From: a virus
Length of the DNA: 20,039 bases
IMG/VR virus record: IMGVR_UViG_3300034375_013653
Coordinates: 1-20,039 of that record
Reading direction: 5' to 3' (one strand)
Numbering within the stretch: position 1 is the stretch's first letter; each line of letters starts with the position of its first letter. The position numbers were made by a program, and so were the translations under genes. Under the pieces are notes generated by a model. That model saw only the letters and a program-made list of their open reading frames with translations. It did no database searches and had not been told where the DNA came from. This document shows, piece by piece, positions 6,445 through 13,372 of this stretch.

Positions 6445-6816
6445 ATGCCGTTCCTGCTCGGTTTTCTCGGCCGCTTCTTCCTGCGCCTGTTCGCAGGCAG
6501 TGGCAAGTTTCTACTGGGCTTCCTGGCCCCGCTCATCGCCCCCCTGATGACCTTCTTGGGAAGCTTCTTCAAGAAGCTGGGCATCCTGGCATTGGTTGTC
6601 GCGGCCATCGCTGTGGCCATCAACGTGCTGTCTGCGGCTATCGGCTCACTGTTCTCAGGCCTTACCGGTGGACTACCAGATGACCTGCTGACCATCGGCC
6701 GCATGCTGATCCCGGGCAACATCCCTTACTGCCTTTCCCTGCTGGTCGTCGCCCGCGTTAAGTCCCTCGTCTTCTACTGGGTCAGCCGCCTTTCAGAAAA
6801 GCTGATTCACACCTGA
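6445..6816 (+). CDS. pVI-like minor coat / virion-release membrane protein
   Basis: The 123-aa very hydrophobic protein has about three membrane segments: residues 20-43, 46-70 and 93-112. It starts 2 bases after the pIII-like stop with a GGGAGGG ribosome-binding site. Filamentous phages have a hydrophobic pVI between gene III and gene I/zot, which joins pIII at the virion end released last. Size, hydrophobicity and position agree. Sequence identity with known pVI families was not judged. Confidence 0.7.
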   Translation: MPFLLGFLGRFFLRLFAGSGKFLLGFLAPLIAPLMTFLGSFFKKLGILALVVAAIAVAINVLSAAIGSLFSGLTGGLPDDLLTIGRMLIPGNIPYCLSLLVVARVKSLVFYWVSRLSEKLIHT

Positions 6817-6825
6817 GTAATTGCC

Positions 6826-7932
6826 ATGGCCGTCTATATCGTGACCGGCAAGCTCGGTGCCGGAAAAACCCTGTTGTGCGTCATGCGCATTCTCGACTAC
6901 CTCAAAAAGAAGCGCCGGGTAGCCGTCAACGTCGACGTGAAAATGGACAAGCTGTGCAAGCGTGGCAACAAGCATTCGCGCCTTGTCCGCCTGCCTGACC
7001 TGCCCACCGCCGATGACCTGATCGGCCTGGGTGTCGGTTGCGAGGTCTACGACGAAGAACAGTTCGGCGGCATCTTCCTGGATGAAGCCGGGGTCTGGCT
7101 GAACTCCCGCGACGGGAACAGCGGCGGGCGTACCGACCTGCTCAAGTTCTTCCTGTTCCTGCGCAAGCGTCGTTGGGATCTGTGGCTGTGCGTGCAGAAC
7201 ATCAACGTCATCGACAAGCAGATTCGCGAGTCCATCGCTGAACACGTCGTCTACATCAACCGCCTCGACCGTGTAAAACTGCCGTTCCCCATCGGCCCGC
7301 TGCTGCGCGTGCTCTCGCTCGGCTTCTTCAAAGGCCGCCTGCCGAAACTGCATCAAGCCATCGTCAAGTACGGCGCCAAGTTCAACTCGCCCAAGGTCGA
7401 TGACTGGTTCTATCGCGGCGAAGAGTTCTACAGCTTCTACGACACCACCCAGGAATACGACAAGGAATACGACAAAGGCTCGTATTCCATGCTGCCGCCT
7501 GGCTACTGGTATCGCCCACTGCCCACCGCCAAGCGCGATATGGGGTTCTTCATGCGTACCACCAAAATCTTCTTCCGCCGAACTCGCGTGCTCAATGCCT
7601 TTGCACTGGGCGCTATCGTCGCCGTAGTAATCAGCGTCCCGGTTTTCGCTGGCATCGCCTACAGCCGCCAGCCTGCTGAAGCCTCCACGGTACAAAGCAC
7701 GCCTCAACAGGCGGCGGCTATGCCATCCACCACCCTGGCTACTGAGTTCGAGGGCTACCGCATCGCCACCTACGGCCTTTTGGCTGGGCGTTCCTTCTAC
7801 GTGTTCCGCAGCCCTGACGGGGAACGCATCAGCTCAGAAGAGCTGATGCCGCGTGGCGTTGCTGTTCAGAGCCTAGGCCCCCGTGAAGCCCTGCTGGTTC
7901 GGGGCGATGACTACCTCTCCCTCTACAGGTGA
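6826..7932 (+). CDS. zot: Zot/pI-type assembly ATPase
   Basis: The 368-aa inner-membrane motor extrudes phage DNA and assembles the virion. Walker A is GKLGAGKT (residues 8-15) and Walker B is GIFLDEAGVW (82-91). A basic region, KIFFRRTRVL, precedes a single membrane helix (about 256-279). A periplasmic C-terminal tail of about 90 residues follows. This is the pI/Zot plan: cytoplasmic P-loop domain, one membrane span, periplasmic tail. It starts 9 bases after the pVI-like gene and is followed 6 bases later by the secretin gene. The tail should contact that secretin. Confidence 0.93.
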   Translation: MAVYIVTGKLGAGKTLLCVMRILDYLKKKRRVAVNVDVKMDKLCKRGNKHSRLVRLPDLPTADDLIGLGVGCEVYDEEQFGGIFLDEAGVWLNSRDGNSGGRTDLLKFFLFLRKRRWDLWLCVQNINVIDKQIRESIAEHVVYINRLDRVKLPFPIGPLLRVLSLGFFKGRLPKLHQAIVKYGAKFNSPKVDDWFYRGEEFYSFYDTTQEYDKEYDKGSYSMLPPGYWYRPLPTAKRDMGFFMRTTKIFFRRTRVLNAFALGAIVAVVISVPVFAGIAYSRQPAEASTVQSTPQQAAAMPSTTLATEFEGYRIATYGLLAGRSFYVFRSPDGERISSEELMPRGVAVQSLGPREALLVRGDDYLSLYR

Positions 7933-7938
7933 TCTGCC

Positions 7939-9288
7939 ATGACTGATCGTATCGAAGCCGTCATCGGCTTTTCATTCGCCCTGTTCGTCTCCCTGGTCGT
8001 TGCATGCTCCCAGTCAGCCAGAGCTACCGAACGCATCGAACTGTATGACGCCACCCTACAAGACTTCGTTGAATGGTCGTCGCAGATGCTCAACAAGTCC
8101 GTGGTGGTCGGCTCGGATATCCGCAGTGCTCCCATCAGCATCTTCGCCACCTACAGCAACAACGCCGAGCTAGAAGCCCTGATCGCCAGCGCCGTTACCT
8201 CGTCCGGCTTTCACTTCGCCGCACGTGGTAACACGCTGCTGATCAGCGCGCAGCCGATCCCTGAACCGCTCGACCTGAAAACCAAGGTGTTCCAGCTCCA
8301 GCACCTGCAATCCGATTTCGCCTACCAATCGATTCTCGACGTGCTCCGATCACAGCAAGGCGAAAACCAGCAGTCCGGCCAATCCCTGATGGCCACCCCA
8401 TCGCCCACTTCAAACGCTGTGATCGTCACTGCCACAGAATCCCAGCTCGAAACCGTCGCCAGCGTCCTGGCTGAAATCGACAAGCCACGTCGCCAAGTCG
8501 TCATCACCGCCGTGGTGGCTGAGCTGGCCGACAACGACTTCGAAGCCCTCGGCCTCAATATCGGTGCCAAGAATGACCGAACCGACCTGGGTGGAATCAG
8601 CCTGCGCGGCTCCGACAAGTCCGACCTGGGATTCAGCCTCACCTTCAACGGGCCAACCCTGTCGGCCTTCTTGCAGGCGGTCAAAGTCAGCGGCAACAAC
8701 CGCATTCTCTCAACGCCCCAGCTACTCACCCTCAACAGGGAATCAGCCTCTATCGTCGTCGGCCAGAACGTCCCGTTCATCACCGGGCAAACCACCAGTG
8801 GATCTACGCCAGCCTCTGATCCCTTTCAAACCATCGTCCGCCAGGATGTAGGCGTCTCGCTCGATGTAACGCCCTTCATAACCCCTTCAGGGGCTATCGA
8901 ACTCAGCGTTAACCAATCCGCCTCGACCGTCTCTGATGATCGCAGTGCCGCAGACATCATCACCAACACCCGCCGCATCACCACCAAGGTGCAGTTACCC
9001 GATGGCGGGGGTGTGCTCCTGGGCGGCCTTCGATCAGAGCAACGGGATGAATCCGTCTCCCGTGTGCCCTTCCTGGCGGATATCCCGCTAATTGGTCCTG
9101 TCTTCCGCTCGACCTCTGTCCGCACCCGTGGAACCAACCTCGTTGTGCTGCTCACCGCATCCATACACACCGAGGAAAGAGGGGTAGCTGTCCCTGATGC
9201 AGTAAGTCCGCTTGTTCCGCAGGCGGTCGAGCAGGCGCGCGGGCACTTCGGCGCAGCCGGTGGGACCGCGCGCCTAGCCGACCGCTAG
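7939..9288 (+). CDS. Outer-membrane secretin for phage export (pIV-like)
   Basis: The 449-aa protein has a signal sequence (about 1-29). A short N0/STN-like domain follows (about 32-95, LYDATLQDFVEWSSQMLNKS), then an N1-type domain (about 105-190) and a C-terminal secretin beta-barrel domain (about 200-430). Typical secretin sequences are present: RILSTPQLLTLN, VGQNVPFITG, and LPDGGGVLLGGLRSEQ followed by VPFLADIPLIGPVFRS. It forms the outer-membrane ring through which the filament leaves the cell. Some inoviruses lack a secretin and borrow the host type II one; this phage encodes its own. The gene's stop codon lies inside the first hairpin of the origin region. Confidence 0.92.
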   Translation: MTDRIEAVIGFSFALFVSLVVACSQSARATERIELYDATLQDFVEWSSQMLNKSVVVGSDIRSAPISIFATYSNNAELEALIASAVTSSGFHFAARGNTLLISAQPIPEPLDLKTKVFQLQHLQSDFAYQSILDVLRSQQGENQQSGQSLMATPSPTSNAVIVTATESQLETVASVLAEIDKPRRQVVITAVVAELADNDFEALGLNIGAKNDRTDLGGISLRGSDKSDLGFSLTFNGPTLSAFLQAVKVSGNNRILSTPQLLTLNRESASIVVGQNVPFITGQTTSGSTPASDPFQTIVRQDVGVSLDVTPFITPSGAIELSVNQSASTVSDDRSAADIITNTRRITTKVQLPDGGGVLLGGLRSEQRDESVSRVPFLADIPLIGPVFRSTSVRTRGTNLVVLLTASIHTEERGVAVPDAVSPLVPQAVEQARGHFGAAGGTARLADR

Positions 9289-9316
9289 GCGCGCTGACGT
9301 CCCTGTAGCACGTCAG
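9268..9316. other. Candidate replication origin of element 1 (two abutting hairpins)
   Basis: A perfect 11-bp stem, GCGCGCCTAGC / GCTAGGCGCGC with a 5-nt loop (9268-9294), shares its last C with a second inverted repeat, CTGACGT (9294-9300) / ACGTCAG (9310-9316), whose 9-nt loop is CCCTGTAGC. The second repeat is conserved in element 2 with one base changed in the loop, at the same place just upstream of the replication initiator gene. That is the expected location of the plus-strand (nick) origin. The first hairpin may also end secretin transcription. Confidence 0.6.
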
Positions 9317-9361
9317 ATAAACCGATTTTAGCAACCACGTTACACCAGAGAGATACAGAGA

Positions 9362-10645
9362 ATGAGCGCACCAAAGGACTACTACCGCATTGATATTGAA
9401 ACCGGGAAAGAGAACCCGAAAAGTCGTCTGTTCTGTGATCCTCGGGCGGGTGGTTTCGTGGATCTGTCCAACGTCCGAATCCTGGCCTGTAGCGTCGATA
9501 CCGTCCGCCAGTTGTATCGAGGCCTGATCCGCCCGGAAATCATGAGCCTGTTCGAGAAGCCGGGGACTATCGTTGATTTCGCTGGCCAGCGCTGGCACTC
9601 AGGGCGTGTCAGCAAGGATTCCGGTTACCAGTACAAGCTCCAGAATGCTGACCTAGGGATCATCCTGCTGGTGAAGAACTTCAACGCCAAGCTGGAGAAC
9701 ATCGGCCCTCACCTGAAAATCGAAGTGTCGCCCCACGCCATCGACACCTTCTCGCCTGAGCGCCTGCAAGAGCGCCTGGACTACTACGCCAGCCACGTGC
9801 TGACCAATGTCGAGCGCAACCAGTGCGCCGTTCACCTCGCGCTAGATCTGCAAGGCTGGCAACCGCCTGCTGATCTGGTCGCCCGCATGCACTGCCGTGC
9901 CCGCTCAGCCCGTGATATCTCCGGCATCAAAGAAATCCAGTGGACCCTGGAGTCTGCCACCTATGGCAAAGGCCAGTCGTACCTATTCGGCTCCGCTGGT
10001 GGCGTCCAGCTCGGGATCTACAACAAGACCGAACAGGCCAGAGCCATCGACAAGCTCGACTACTGGGAAAACGTCTGGAGACGCCGTGACAGCTTCGACG
10101 AAGCCGATCCGGACAACTACAACCCCGAGCAAGACGTGTGGCGCGTAGAGCTGCGTTATCACCATTCGGTGATCCAGCAATTCGCCTCTGGCTCATTCGA
10201 CCTGCAGAGCGGCGAAACCATCGAAACCAACAGCTACGCCGCCTTCGCACCGCACCTAGACGGCCTGTGGCGCTATGGCCTGCGCCAATTCAAGCTGCTG
10301 GCTCGCCCTGGCTACTTTGAGCCCATTTGGACCCTGATCCGTGATGATGTTCGCGTGGATCTGCCGGTCGATTCCCTGGTGGACGAAACCGAGTACAAGC
10401 GCCAATACAAGACCTCGCGGGGCTTCTCCGGCAAGAACGTGGAACTGTTCCTGGGAAACTTCGTCAGCCTGCTGGCACGGGAGCGAGTGGGCGCTAGAAA
10501 GGCTTTTTATCGGCTCAAGGATTGGGAGTGCTGGCCGGTGATCCGCGACCACTATGCCGCCAAAGGCATGGATGAAGACGGGCTGTATAAGCACATCAAA
10601 GGCATCCTGGAGGAACGCCATGTGCGTTGGGGGCGCGCTGTATGA
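9362..10645 (+). CDS. Rolling-circle replication initiator of element 1
   Basis: The 427-aa protein is closely related to the element 2 initiator (16394-17677), roughly three quarters identical by eye. It matches the Pf-phage replication initiator in size and place: after the secretin and immediately before the integrase. A strand such as CAVHLALDLQG (159-169) and the flanking basic segments fit a replication-initiation-factor (Rep_trans-like) fold. I did not assign the catalytic tyrosine. It should nick the plus-strand origin, probably the hairpin at 9294-9316, to start rolling-circle synthesis. Its TGA overlaps the integrase ATG (ATGA, 10642-10645). A 105-nt stretch (10406-10510) is almost identical to element 2. 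Confidence 0.82.
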   Translation: MSAPKDYYRIDIETGKENPKSRLFCDPRAGGFVDLSNVRILACSVDTVRQLYRGLIRPEIMSLFEKPGTIVDFAGQRWHSGRVSKDSGYQYKLQNADLGIILLVKNFNAKLENIGPHLKIEVSPHAIDTFSPERLQERLDYYASHVLTNVERNQCAVHLALDLQGWQPPADLVARMHCRARSARDISGIKEIQWTLESATYGKGQSYLFGSAGGVQLGIYNKTEQARAIDKLDYWENVWRRRDSFDEADPDNYNPEQDVWRVELRYHHSVIQQFASGSFDLQSGETIETNSYAAFAPHLDGLWRYGLRQFKLLARPGYFEPIWTLIRDDVRVDLPVDSLVDETEYKRQYKTSRGFSGKNVELFLGNFVSLLARERVGARKAFYRLKDWECWPVIRDHYAAKGMDEDGLYKHIKGILEERHVRWGRAV

Positions 10646-11646
10646 CGGCCAGGAAAGACGGCAGCACCTGGACCGCTGACTTCTACGAAAACGGTCGCTC
10701 GGGTCGTCGTATTCGCAAGAAAGGTTTCAAGACCAAGGCCGCAGCCCAGCGCTATGAATCGGAGTTCTTCGCCAGCCTGAACACGACCGGCCGACCGCTC
10801 GATGATCGCCTGTCTGATCTGGTGACGCTCTGGCATGACCTGCACGGCTGCTCGCTCAAAGATGCCAAGCACCGTCTTGCACGCACCCTGGCCACGGTCG
10901 AACGCCTCGGCAACCCGATGGCTTCCAACTTCGATGCACTCGCCTGGGCACGCTATCGCCAGACACGCCTCAAGGACTTCAGCCCGCACACCGTCAATCA
11001 TGAACAGCGCTACCTGTCGGCGGTCTTCTCCGAACTGATCCGCCTGGGTGCCTGGGTCGGCAACAACCCGTTGGCCAAGGTTCGCCAGATCAAGACCGAC
11101 CAAACCGAGCTAACGTTTCTGACGCTGCAACAGGTCGAACAACTGCTGGAAGAGTGCAAACGCTCGACTAACAACCATACCTATCCGGTTGCATTGATCT
11201 GCTTGGCTACTGGCGCCCGATGGGATGAAGCTGAATCCCTGCCACGTGGTGCCCTGTTCGGCGGTAAGGCCCACTTTCACCGGACCAAAAACCGCCAGTC
11301 CCGATCGGTGCCGATCCCCAAAGAGGTCGAAGAGATTGCATTAAAGGTGGGGATGCCTGGGAATGGTCGGCTGTTCATGCCCTGCCGGTCGGCATTCCGA
11401 TCTGCTTACCAGCGCTGCGGCTTCCACACACCGGGCCAGATGACTCACATTCTCCGCCACACCTTTGCCAGCCATTACATGATGGGCGGTGGTGACATCC
11501 TGGGCCTACAACGCATCCTCGGGCACTCCACCATCACCATGACCATGCGCTATGCGCACCTGTCGCCTGATCATCTGGAATCGGCACTCAGGCTATCTCC
11601 GCTGTCTCAGCTCAACGTTTTTGGCAGTTCTAGCCGGGCTATATAG
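10642..11646 (+). CDS. Tyrosine integrase of element 1
   Basis: The 334-aa tyrosine recombinase is counted from the ATG overlapping the replication gene stop; a longer in-frame start at 10627 is possible. An N-terminal arm/SAM-like part is followed by the catalytic domain. The catalytic set is complete: Arg193 (ATGARWDE), Lys216 (RTKNRQS), His269 and Arg272 (HILRHTF), His295 (ILGHSTI) and nucleophile Tyr304 (MTMRYAH). It integrates the phage circle into the 3' half of tRNA-Met. It is translationally coupled to the replication initiator, so replication and excision proteins are made together. Its 3' end overlaps the convergent HEPN-like gene by 8 bases. Confidence 0.93.
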   Translation: MTARKDGSTWTADFYENGRSGRRIRKKGFKTKAAAQRYESEFFASLNTTGRPLDDRLSDLVTLWHDLHGCSLKDAKHRLARTLATVERLGNPMASNFDALAWARYRQTRLKDFSPHTVNHEQRYLSAVFSELIRLGAWVGNNPLAKVRQIKTDQTELTFLTLQQVEQLLEECKRSTNNHTYPVALICLATGARWDEAESLPRGALFGGKAHFHRTKNRQSRSVPIPKEVEEIALKVGMPGNGRLFMPCRSAFRSAYQRCGFHTPGQMTHILRHTFASHYMMGGGDILGLQRILGHSTITMTMRYAHLSPDHLESALRLSPLSQLNVFGSSSRAI

Positions 11647-12463
11647 GTTTAGAGCGATACCGACGAGCCCATCTGCCAGTAGCTTCATCTTTCTTCTTCA
11701 AGATATCGAAGCATCCAGACTCATAAAGTAGCTGCTGCCAACTGCTTAGCCCTATTTGCCTATATGCATCATGGGCAATACCGGTGGATTGGAGATACGA
11801 AATTGCCTTATCTAACTCAGTATATCCATCAGAAGCCTTTAGCTTTTCGGCAGCTTTTAGAGCGATCACCTCATTAAGCATTAGCCACTCGTTTATATCT
11901 GAAGGCGGCACCTCATAAATCCTACAAGACAAATTTGGATCAGCATAAATCTGTGTAGAAAGCTCCATCAGAGCAGCCATACTAGCCATAAACTGCTTTT
12001 GCTCGTCTAGCCACTCATTCGTCTGACCCAATATTCTGTCAAGATACTTTTCTGCCTCATTACAAGACTCGACATTGCTGAGGTCGTAGTCCTCATAAAA
12101 ATGGTGGACCAGATAATTTCTCTCTCTGACCAGCTCTGCAAGTGAGGATATTCTTTTGTTATAATCGTCTTTATTGAAGAAAGACTGTCTATGCCTAATC
12201 GTCAAACCTAGCTTTTCTTCAGGCTCATCCTGCCCTTCTAAGACCAGGGCTTTGGCACTGAATTCTTTGACTAACATGCCCAAAGTGTCAGTGCTGCACC
12301 TCCTCAAATCAAGATCCGACTCTGTAACAGACAACTCTATCAGCGGAGCTATCCTTTTAAGACGCACCTCGTATAGCTGAAAATTTAGCAAACACTTCCC
12401 CACCAAAGTGGCGACTCTTTCGCGCGCTACGCTTTTACTCTGGGGCTGTGACATTTCACACAT
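11639..12463 (-). CDS. Cargo protein with HEPN-like motif and OST-HTH-like C-terminus
   Basis: The 274-aa mostly helical soluble protein has RERNYLVHHF at residues 113-122, which contains RNxxxH (Arg115, Asn116, His120), the signature of HEPN ribonucleases. Residues about 215-272 (AISYLQSTGI...IGLSSWQQLLYESGCFDILKK) resemble an OST-HTH/LOTUS RNA-binding module. That pairing would make an RNA-targeting effector, a plausible abortive-infection or superinfection-exclusion gene; this function is inference. The gene is markedly AT-richer than the phage backbone, is on the opposite strand, and lies between integrase and attachment site, a usual cargo slot. The start may be the second Met (MSQPQSK, complement of 12454). 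Confidence 0.55.
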   Translation of the reverse strand: MCEMSQPQSKSVARERVATLVGKCLLNFQLYEVRLKRIAPLIELSVTESDLDLRRCSTDTLGMLVKEFSAKALVLEGQDEPEEKLGLTIRHRQSFFNKDDYNKRISSLAELVRERNYLVHHFYEDYDLSNVESCNEAEKYLDRILGQTNEWLDEQKQFMASMAALMELSTQIYADPNLSCRIYEVPPSDINEWLMLNEVIALKAAEKLKASDGYTELDKAISYLQSTGIAHDAYRQIGLSSWQQLLYESGCFDILKKKDEATGRWARRYRSKPI

Positions 12464-12661
12464 CCAAGTTCGAAGATCTTCAGCTTATCTGTCTAAGTGC
12501 TGCCTAGTCGAGATGCAGGATTTATGAGCCTGGATACAACAGACCGAGACCTATAAAAGAGACCTTTCCCAGCAGCCTTCCTTTGGCTAGTATCCGTTGC
12601 GTAGCGCTTTGAGCGCTGTCAGGCGATCACCATCTCCCCGTCCTGCATGGAAGCTGACTGT

Positions 12662-13090
12662 ATGCCCCGCCTTATCTTCGCCTTAATCGCTGCCCTCCCC
12701 CTGATCTGCTCCGCAGAGATCTACAAATGGACAGACGAGAATGGGCGCGTTCACTTCGGTGACAAACCAAAAGACAAGGACAAAGCTGAGCTGCTCTCGA
12801 TCAAGGTCAATTCCTATGAGAGCGTCAGCTATGAAGCTATCACTCCAGTCCAGGGCGCCGAATCAAAGCGAGTCGTGATGTACTCCGCTGTCTGGTGCGG
12901 CTACTGCAAGCAGGCCCGCCAGTACTTCCAGCAGAACGGCATCAGCTTCGTTGAATACGATATCGAGAAAGACCAGCGAGCACGCAAGGCCTACGACTCA
13001 ATCGGCGGCAATGGCGTACCGGTCATCTTGGTCGGCGACAAGAGAATGAATGGCTTCAGCGTGGCGGGATTCCAGGGCATCTATCAATGA
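12662..13090 (+). CDS. Secreted DUF4124-glutaredoxin fusion protein
   Basis: The 142-aa protein (counted from the second ATG) has a cleavable signal peptide (MPRLIFALIAALPLICSAEI). A DUF4124-like segment follows (IYKWTDENGRVHFGDKP, about 20-37). A glutaredoxin-like domain then has the redox pair CGYC inside YSAVWCGYCKQA and a cis-proline segment NGVPVILV. It should act as a periplasmic thiol-disulfide protein. The ATG at 12662 has GGAAG 8 bases upstream and leads directly into the signal peptide, so it is preferred to the ATG at 12647. Such fusions are common chromosomal genes in Pseudomonas. Here the gene sits between the integrase cargo and the attachment repeat, so it is either phage cargo or captured host DNA. 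Confidence 0.8.
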   Translation: MPRLIFALIAALPLICSAEIYKWTDENGRVHFGDKPKDKDKAELLSIKVNSYESVSYEAITPVQGAESKRVVMYSAVWCGYCKQARQYFQQNGISFVEYDIEKDQRARKAYDSIGGNGVPVILVGDKRMNGFSVAGFQGIYQ

Positions 13091-13115
13091 TGCTCCTGAT
13101 CCGCGTAGACAGGGT

Positions 13116-13135
13116 GTAGTCACTTCGTAGTCACT
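13116..13135 (+). repeat. Helically phased direct repeat near the element 1/2 junction
   Basis: GTAGTCACT occurs at 13116-13124 and again at 13127-13135, an 11-bp period. The second copy ends 48 bases before the 46-bp attachment repeat. The spacing of one helical turn and the position suggest integrase arm or excisionase binding sites; the assignment is inference. Confidence 0.45.
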
Positions 13136-13149
13136 ACCCCAGAAACGAC

Positions 13150-13175
13150 AAAGGGCTAGCCGAAGCTAACCCTTT
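13150..13175. terminator. Terminator-like hairpin beside the internal attachment copy
   Basis: AAAGGG-C-TAGC, loop CGAA, GCTA-A-CCCTTT forms a stem with one C/A mismatch. It has the same geometry as the hairpin at 19038-19063 that follows the live tRNA. On the minus strand this copy runs into TTTGTCGTTT rather than an unbroken U-run, so it is probably weaker. Confidence 0.55.
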
Positions 13176-13182
13176 GAAAAAT

Positions 13183-13228
13183 ATGGTGGCTACACCGGGA
13201 CTTGAACCTGGGACATCAGCATTATGAA
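13183..13228. repeat. Attachment site copy (3' half of tRNA-Met) between the two elements
   Basis: The 46 bp are identical to 19071-19116. They cover the tRNA-Met 3' end from the anticodon loop to CCA, and identity stops just after TATGAA in the anticodon stem. The remaining 5' half of the tRNA is absent, so this is an attachment-site remnant and not a gene. It serves as the right end of element 1 and the left end of element 2. Confidence 0.9.
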
Positions 13229-13372
13229 AAAGCGCCACCTCCTTCGGCAGACGCTGGAAGCCAGTAAAATCGGGGGTTCAGCTACCACTATTCATTGATT
13301 AATATCCACTACTTGGATTTTCTAGGGCGCAAGGGGACACTTCCCCAATCCGAACCTGCTCGATCAATTTAG

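Larger units (their letters stand above)
1..13228 (+). mobile_element. Element 1: Pf-type filamentous (inovirus) prophage, left end outside the window
   Basis: The order is repressor (minus), XisF-like regulator, small proteins, ssDNA-binding candidate, minor coats, major coat, pIII-like, pVI-like, Zot, secretin, replication initiator, integrase. This is a complete inovirus plan. The right limit is set by the 46-bp tRNA-Met repeat at 13183-13228, which follows the integrase and two cargo genes. No matching repeat is visible left of the repressor, so the left attachment site should lie upstream of base 1 and the methyltransferase pair is probably cargo. The alternative is that positions 1-2106 are chromosomal; the window cannot settle that. 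The element appears intact: no broken core gene was seen. Confidence 0.8.

Noticed and set aside
6793-7707. 304-aa open frame on the minus strand opposite zot
   Set aside because: It is a shadow of the GC-rich zot gene, which has Walker motifs; the antisense protein has no recognisable structure.
13183-13260. A second tRNA-Met gene
   Set aside because: Only the 3' half matches; sequence after TATGAA does not rebuild the D arm or acceptor stem.
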